NCBI RefSeq assembly: GCF_002926065.1
Contig: NZ_PREZ01000004.1
Location: forward strand, 186,001-250,000
DNA length: 64,000 nt
From: Jeotgalibacillus proteolyticus
Lineage (GTDB): Bacteria; Bacillota; Bacilli; Bacillales; Jeotgalibacillaceae
Reading direction: 5' to 3'
Below are positions 59,201-64,000 of this stretch, one piece after another. The position numbers and the translations under genes are program-made. How positions within the stretch are numbered: position 1 is the first letter of the stretch; every line of letters starts with the position of its first letter. The notes beneath the pieces are model-generated. The model was not told the DNA's origin and made no database searches. It saw only the letters and a list, made by a program, of their open reading frames with translations.

Positions 59201-60475
59201 TCAGGCGGAATCAGATGTATAGCTTCTCATCCGGTCCTCCACCATTATAATTCCTAATAAATGATGCTGCCCTTCATGAAGAGCACGCTGCATAAATCGG
59301 ATTTCTCCCTGGTGATTAAGTACTTCCAGCTTGCAATGAACACGATTCTTCTGAAGCGCTTTGTAAAATTCACGTTCGTCTCTTACAGACTCACCATTTA
59401 TTTTACTGACAAGCTCTCCTCTTACGATTCCCAATTTATCAGCAGGCGTGCCAGGGATCACATCAACGACCATGACTCCCCGCTCCTTGTTCATAAAATG
59501 GTAGCCGGATCTTCTGCACAAAGCTCTTAATTTTAGGGCAAGATAAATTCTTCCAATAAAAGCTACAGAAAATGCCGCAATAAATAAGTATGGTGCAAAG
59601 TAGCCCGCTATTGCAAGTACCGTTACAAGGGTACTGAGCCATATAACTTCCTGCCCTGCCTTTCGGATTACCGGCGCTGGGAGGTCGTGCACAACCGTTA
59701 ATTGAAAGCCGATGACAAAAGGAACAGCTATCAGTGAAAAGGAGAAAGATCCAAACGTAAATACCGGCCACCAGCCGCCTAATCCTTCTAGGCTTCCCAT
59801 CGGAACGAGAAGAAACAAGGGAACAAGCCATAGTCTCTGGGTAAAAAATGCTCCAGCTTTTAGCCCTCTCGGAGTTCTGATAAACCGGGCCGAAGTTTTT
59901 TTTCCCGCATTCAGCGTAATTAAAAGTCCCTCTGCAAATAACAGGAGCCCCATGATGATACTTATGGTTCCAATAAGGCCAGCCTCCTCCGGCAGTTCAG
60001 GCGCCCATGAAGGAAGTGTGACGTTAAAGTAATACAGCGCATATAAACCCCCGGCTGCAAGCGGTATTAATAAAGCAGGGGAAAGCGCCCGAAACTGCCA
60101 AGTGATCAGACCTAAAAGCATTAAAGCGCTAATAATGTAGATCCAGGCAGAAGAAATAACAATCCCTGCTGCCAAAATAATAGCTGAGAGCCCGATTCCG
60201 ATTAGAATTCCCAACCCAAACAGGCTTTTTAGCTCAACAGCAGGCGATACAATTCCAGTGCGCAAATCCCTCCGCTCTCTTTTCACGCGAAGTACCCCGG
60301 CAATAATTACTGCAGCAATTGCAGCATACAAAACAGGATTAAGCAGCATCGCAAGTGCTCCTTCTCCTGCCTCCTGAATCCATAGGTTTACCAAATCGAA
60401 CACAACCCTTCTATTTCCGTTTCCTGCTTCAGTGTAAGCAAAGTCCCTAATGTAAATAAAAGAACCATTTAACAT
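59201..60475 (-). CDS. minJ: MinJ-like PDZ membrane protein
   Basis: 424 residues. About eight membrane helices from residue 40 to 310, then a C-terminal PDZ domain (about 330-410: GVMVVDVIPGTPADKLGIVRGELVSKINGESV). This layout and place beside ctpB match B. subtilis MinJ, which bridges DivIVA and MinD for division-site selection. AAGGA is 7 bases before the ATG at 60475. Sequence identity to MinJ cannot be measured here, so the name rests on architecture and synteny. Confidence 0.8.
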   Translation of the reverse strand: MLNGSFIYIRDFAYTEAGNGNRRVVFDLVNLWIQEAGEGALAMLLNPVLYAAIAAVIIAGVLRVKRERRDLRTGIVSPAVELKSLFGLGILIGIGLSAIILAAGIVISSAWIYIISALMLLGLITWQFRALSPALLIPLAAGGLYALYYFNVTLPSWAPELPEEAGLIGTISIIMGLLLFAEGLLITLNAGKKTSARFIRTPRGLKAGAFFTQRLWLVPLFLLVPMGSLEGLGGWWPVFTFGSFSFSLIAVPFVIGFQLTVVHDLPAPVIRKAGQEVIWLSTLVTVLAIAGYFAPYLFIAAFSVAFIGRIYLALKLRALCRRSGYHFMNKERGVMVVDVIPGTPADKLGIVRGELVSKINGESVRDEREFYKALQKNRVHCKLEVLNHQGEIRFMQRALHEGQHHLLGIIMVEDRMRSYTSDSA

Positions 60476-60550
60476 CAAATGGTCCTTTTGAAAGGAAGAT
60501 TCTGATAAACCTATTGTATCAAATCCAAGATAACTCTTATATAAGAAATT

Positions 60551-61987
60551 TTACTCGTTCTTTGTTATAAACTCGATTGCTGACTGCAGCTGATGATCGT
60601 TTTTCGGATTTTCTTTATAAGATTGAATCGCCTTATCAAGTTCATTTAAGGTGGCCGTATTTGCTTCGCCATTTTGAGTTAAACCAACCGTCTTCTGGAA
60701 GTTCTGTACAGCTTTCTCTGTGCTTGCACTGAAATAGCCGTCTGTACGGTCTACATCAAGCCCGAGTCCATTCAGCATATTTTGAAGGACCGCTATTTTT
60801 TCATTGTTCATTCCTTTTTTCAGTACCACAGCGGATTGCAGTGGAACGAGTTCAAAAACAGGCGGCTGCATAACTTCAAGCGTAGGCGCTATTCCCTTTT
60901 TATGAATCCATTTCTTATTAGGCGTCAGCCATTTTGACATGGTAAGCTTCATTTGGCTGCCATCGCCAAGATCAAAGGACTGCTGCACGGTTCCTTTCCC
61001 AAATGTAGTGACCCCAATTAAAGGATAGCCCTCCACCTCCTGCATGCCCGCTGCTAAAATTTCAGCCGCAGATGCGCTTCCACCGTCAATTAATGTGGCA
61101 ATAGGATAATCCTTTTTCTCCTTCAAAACTGATTTAAGCGGCTCCCGATCTCCGTTTCGTTTTTCAATATGCATAAAAGGCTTTTTACCGGTTACAAATT
61201 CATCCAGCACTTCATGCACACTTGAGAGAAGCCCTCCCGGATTACCTCTGACATCTAAAATTAAGCCATCGATGCCTTCTGCTTCCAGTCTTGTCAGCTC
61301 TTCTTTTAAGTCCTTCGCAGTACCCTCTGCAAAAGTGGTGATTTCAAGATAACCTATATAGCCATTTCCTTTTTTAAATCTCTTGCTATGTACTGTTTCT
61401 ATTGGAATATCATCACGTGTAACCGTAATAACCAGATCCTTAGCGTGGTCTCCCCGCTCTACCCCGATTTGAACCTTGCTTCCTTTTGGTCCCCGAATCT
61501 TTGCAGTTACTTGGTATAGTGTGAGTGATTGTATGCTTTTGCCGTCGATCGTTTTAATTTTATCATTCGGTTTGATCCCCGCTTTTTCAGCCGGCGACCC
61601 TTTAAAACGGTCTACGATAATAAAATCTTCTCCCTCCTTCGTTACTTCAGCACCGATTCCTGAAAAGGAAGAATCAAGCGACTGTTCAAATTGACGAGAG
61701 GTTTCCTCGTCCATGTAAACAGAATAGGGATCACCTAGTGAAGCGACCATCCCCTGAATGGCCCCATCAAGCAGCTTTGCAGAATCCACCTTCTCCACAT
61801 AGCTTTCTGTAATAAGGTTTTGTGCTTTTTGCAGCTTTTTCAGGGTTTCAGTTACTTCAGCTTCTTTTGTCTGATGTCCTTCTCCTTTTTTCAAGACAAG
61901 ATGCTCTACTGCAAAAAACAGAGCAGCTCCGAGTACCATGCAGGTAATCATCAGGAGCAGCTTATTATACTTTTTCAAGCTCTTCAT
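60551..61987 (-). CDS. ctpB: CtpB, carboxy-terminal processing peptidase
   Basis: 478 residues from ATG 61987. N-terminal membrane anchor (LLLMITCMVLGAALFFAV), PDZ domain (about 100-190), S41 peptidase core with Ser in DGGSASAAEILAAGM and Lys in TTFGKGTVQQSF, and a C-terminal peptidoglycan-binding-1 domain (LGLDVDRTDGYFSASTEKAVQNFQ). In B. subtilis CtpB cleaves SpoIVFA in forespore signalling. Start is uncertain: GTG 62005, ATG 61987 or TTG 61978, the last having AGGAG 9 bases upstream. Confidence 0.9.
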   Translation of the reverse strand: MKSLKKYNKLLLMITCMVLGAALFFAVEHLVLKKGEGHQTKEAEVTETLKKLQKAQNLITESYVEKVDSAKLLDGAIQGMVASLGDPYSVYMDEETSRQFEQSLDSSFSGIGAEVTKEGEDFIIVDRFKGSPAEKAGIKPNDKIKTIDGKSIQSLTLYQVTAKIRGPKGSKVQIGVERGDHAKDLVITVTRDDIPIETVHSKRFKKGNGYIGYLEITTFAEGTAKDLKEELTRLEAEGIDGLILDVRGNPGGLLSSVHEVLDEFVTGKKPFMHIEKRNGDREPLKSVLKEKKDYPIATLIDGGSASAAEILAAGMQEVEGYPLIGVTTFGKGTVQQSFDLGDGSQMKLTMSKWLTPNKKWIHKKGIAPTLEVMQPPVFELVPLQSAVVLKKGMNNEKIAVLQNMLNGLGLDVDRTDGYFSASTEKAVQNFQKTVGLTQNGEANTATLNELDKAIQSYKENPKNDHQLQSAIEFITKNE

Positions 61988-62055
61988 CTCCTCTCTAAAA
62001 ATCACTTACACCCTACTGTATGATGTGCTCGTCCGATATAGAAGGACGAGCAGCT

Positions 62056-62619
62056 TTATCCCTCCGTCTCTTTAATGAGCTGGTTTTTTGTTACAGGTCC
62101 CATGATTTTTTCCTTGATATTTCCCTGCTCGTCAATAATGAAGGTGGTTGGTATGGTAAGGAGCTGATAGGCTTTTTGCGTTTGACCTTCACTGTCGAGC
62201 AGGAGAGGAAAGGTAAGTCCGATTTCTTCTTTGAAGCTTTGTATTTTGTCTTCGCCGTGATCTTCTTTTGTTAAATTTATGCCAAGCAGCACTGTATTGG
62301 GGTGATCCTTCACGTACTCTGTGTGGAAGGCCTGCAGCTCGGGCATTTCTTCACGACAGGGAGGACACCAGCTTGTCCAGAAGTTCAGGATAACCGTTTT
62401 TCCGCGTAGTTCAGAAAGTTTGACCGTTTCTCCCTGTAGATTTTGCAGCGTGAAGTCTGGTGCTGGCGTAGCAATGTTCTTTGTTTCAGCCGGTTCAGCT
62501 GTGACTGGAGTACTCCGTTCAAATCCTGGCTCATTGATTAAACCTCCGTTTGTTAGTAGTAGGTAGAATCCGAAACCTCCGACGAGAAGCGCCCATGTGC
62601 CTGATCTCATCCATTTCAT
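62056..62619 (-). CDS. TlpA/ResA-like membrane-anchored thioredoxin
   Basis: 187 residues. N-terminal signal anchor (ALLVGGFGFYLLLTNGG), then a thioredoxin fold with WCPPC in NFWTSWCPPCREEMPEL and cis-proline in LTIPTTFII. Probably keeps extracytoplasmic cysteines reduced, as ResA does in cytochrome c maturation or StoA in sporulation; which one is not clear. GAGGA is 5 bases before the ATG at 62619; nine codons are open upstream. Confidence 0.85.
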   Translation of the reverse strand: MKWMRSGTWALLVGGFGFYLLLTNGGLINEPGFERSTPVTAEPAETKNIATPAPDFTLQNLQGETVKLSELRGKTVILNFWTSWCPPCREEMPELQAFHTEYVKDHPNTVLLGINLTKEDHGEDKIQSFKEEIGLTFPLLLDSEGQTQKAYQLLTIPTTFIIDEQGNIKEKIMGPVTKNQLIKETEG

Positions 62620-62758
62620 CACTTTCCTCAAGCCCCCTTTAAGCAAGTCCCATTGGAAAGAGTATACGTAGGAAAATGGAAAATAGAGCAGTGGTTTATA
62701 AAGTTGTTTTTGGGATTGAATGTTATGAAGTTATGAGTGAATGCCTTTTAAGGAGGTC

Positions 62759-62880
62759 GTTGATTTCCGTTTCAGGGGGATGCTTTCCGCGGGGCGGAAG
62801 CTGAGCTAATTGGCTTCGCCAATGGATCTCAGCCTTTCCGCTTCATCCCGCAGGAGTCACCCCCTTCCACTTCAATCAAC
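62759..62880. repeat. Palindromic intergenic repeat copy R6
   Basis: About 122 bp. The central hairpin is ATTGGC-TTC-GCCAAT, where other copies have ACTTGC/GCAAGT: both arms have changed together. Outer stem GGGGG/CCCCC. Confidence 0.9.
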
Positions 62881-63006
62881 TTAGGAGTTGGAATAGTTTT
62901 CGTTCTTTAAAGAGTGAATGGTATTGATTTAGAAGATATATCTATTTCACCTTTGTTAACTGGCTTTAATAATTGAAGTTATGGGTGAATACCTCTCAAG
63001 GGGGTC

Positions 63007-63128
63007 GTTGATTTCCGTTTCAGGGGGATGCTTTCCGCAGGGCGGAAGCTGAGCTAATTGGCTTCGCCAATGGATCTCAGCCTTTCCGCTTTATCCCGCA
63101 GGAGTCACCCCCTTCCACTTCAATCAAC
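63007..63128. repeat. Palindromic intergenic repeat copy R7
   Basis: About 122 bp, nearly identical to R6, 248 bases away. About 60 bases to the right of each are also alike (AGTTTTCGTTCTT..GTGAATG), so R6 and R7 are a tandem duplication of repeat plus flank. The rest of 62620-63263 has no gene. Confidence 0.9.
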
Positions 63129-63263
63129 TTGGGAGATGGAGTAGTTTTCGTTCTTCAAAGGGTGAATGATAAGAATTTAGGAGCTTAGTCAATTTCTATT
63201 TAAACAATTTACCTTACTATCGGTTATAGAGAGTTATAGGTAAATGCCTTTTTAAAACATACA

Positions 63264-63290
63264 AAAAGACCGCCAGTTTGGCGGTCTTTT
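63264..63290 (-). terminator. Terminator of the M23 peptidase-domain gene
   Basis: AAAAGACCGCC pairs with GGCGGTCTTTT around a 5-base loop; T run on the minus strand. Confidence 0.9.
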
Positions 63291-63296
63291 GATTTA

Positions 63297-64000
63297 TTAG
63301 AATGAGATATATTTACGTGGGTTGACTGCGTTTGATTTTGATCCGTTCCATCCGCCTTCGTGAATTTCGAAGTGAAGGTGAGATCCGAATGAGTAGCCTG
63401 TGTTACCCATTCCGCCGATGTATTGTCCTTTTTCAACATATTGACCGGACGATACTGCAAGGCTGCTTAAGTGAGCGTATACTGAAGTAATTGTTTTACC
63501 GTTGATGTTATGTGTAATCATAACCCAGTTCCCGTATCCGCCGCTATTAAAGCCTGCTTCAACTACATATCCGCTTGCTGCAGCAACAATTGAAGTTCCA
63601 ACTGGTCCTGCTACATCAATTCCATAGTGGAAGCGTGGGCTTCCGTTTAATACGTCATAACCAAACTCAGATGTTGTGCGGCCAAAAGCCGGTACTGTCC
63701 AAGCTCCTGAGCTGACTGCCGGCTTTGGAGAAGCTGCAGGCGCTGATTGAGCTGGCGCTGGAGCCGGAGTTGAAGCCTGTGCTTTTGGCTGTGATGAAGA
63801 AGAGTTTGATGACTGTGCTGCTTGTGCAGAAGCCGCTTGTGCAGAAGCCGCTTGTGCAGAAGCTGCATCTGCTGCTGCTTTTGCTTCAGCTGCCGCTTTT
63901 GCTTCTGCCGCTGCAGCAGCTTCTGCTGCTTCACGCTGGCGTTTTTCTTCGGCTTGACGCTCTAATTCACGCTGGCGTGCAAGCTCTGCAAGACGTTCCT
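63297..64000 (-). CDS. EnvC-like murein hydrolase activator / M23 peptidase (5' end outside window)
   Basis: The last 234 residues are in the window and the frame is open at 64000. Charged coiled coil (ELARQRELERQAEEKRQRE) is followed by Ala-rich and Ser/Pro-rich linkers with triplicated AASAQ units, then an M23 (LytM) domain: HYGIDVAGPVG, GNWVMITH, TSVYAHLSSL and SHLHFEI, with the zinc and catalytic histidines in place. Coiled coil plus LytM beside ctpB is the pattern of the EnvC-type protein that works with FtsEX in many Bacillaceae; ftsX-ftsE may lie just beyond the window. Confidence 0.88.
   Translation of the reverse strand, partial: ERLAELARQRELERQAEEKRQREAAEAAAAAEAKAAAEAKAAADAASAQAASAQAASAQAAQSSNSSSSQPKAQASTPAPAPAQSAPAASPKPAVSSGAWTVPAFGRTTSEFGYDVLNGSPRFHYGIDVAGPVGTSIVAAASGYVVEAGFNSGGYGNWVMITHNINGKTITSVYAHLSSLAVSSGQYVEKGQYIGGMGNTGYSFGSHLHFEIHEGGWNGSKSNAVNPRKYISF

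Noticed and set aside
63647-63934. Gln/Lys-rich open frame on the minus strand
   Set aside because: Frame-shifted reading of the alanine-rich linker of the EnvC-like gene.

Overview
The window looks like a chromosomal segment of a low-to-mid G+C Gram-positive bacterium of the Bacillaceae/Planococcaceae group. The core gene order matches Bacillus subtilis (cggR-gap-pgk-tpiA-gpmI-eno; rapZ-yvcK-whiA-crh; trxB-yvcD-hisI; hprK-lgt-yvoD-ppaX-yvoF; csbA-uvrB-uvrA with yvlB; minJ and ctpB). CtsR, CggR and BirA type control sites are present, and a hisZ-containing his operon is transcribed as in Bacillus. Several proteins are unusually acidic (for example the SurA-N lipoprotein), which would fit a halotolerant genus such as Jeotgalibacillus, but the genus is a guess. 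Layout: 1-7033 is the lower glycolytic operon under CggR; 7043-8446 carries a glutaredoxin-like and a HemD-like gene. From 8835 to 28529 a mobile element of about 19.7 kb sits in the 3' end of a tRNA-Arg(CCG) gene, bounded by a perfect 32-bp direct repeat. From 28516 to 43314 are tRNA-Arg, clpP, crh-whiA-yvcK-rapZ-nudix, trxB, a TPR gene and the eight-gene his operon. From 43403 to 64000 are a SurA-N lipoprotein, bioY, the hprK/lgt cluster, a sporulation-type amidase, yvlB, uvrAB, csbA, an HD hydrolase, a MinJ-like PDZ protein, ctpB, a TlpA thioredoxin and the 3' part of an M23/EnvC-like cell-wall hydrolase regulator. The mobile element is the accessory part of the window. At the attR end lie a tyrosine integrase and a pair of divergent XRE regulators. 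A leftward early/replication block follows: DUF771 protein, YozE-like protein, D5-type primase-helicase, and a candidate origin with inverted TTTGGCG iterons flanking an AT-rich core. A leftward block of unknown proteins comes next, then a 1291-residue phage tape-measure protein, a KHG-motif small protein, an FtsK/HerA-type DNA translocase, a replication-relaxation family protein and a secreted two-TM pilin-like protein. Cargo lies towards attL: a trypsin-like protease set in a duplication scar, a HipA-like kinase plus DUF3037 pair, and a MazF/PemK-type toxin-antitoxin pair. No capsid, portal, large terminase, relaxase or VirB4-type ATPase is visible, so it is neither an ordinary prophage nor an ordinary conjugative element. 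A second theme is a family of about 122-bp palindromic intergenic repeats (seven copies plus one collapsed copy). Their stems show compensatory base changes, and they have driven local tandem duplications at 44.4-44.9 kb and 62.7-63.1 kb.
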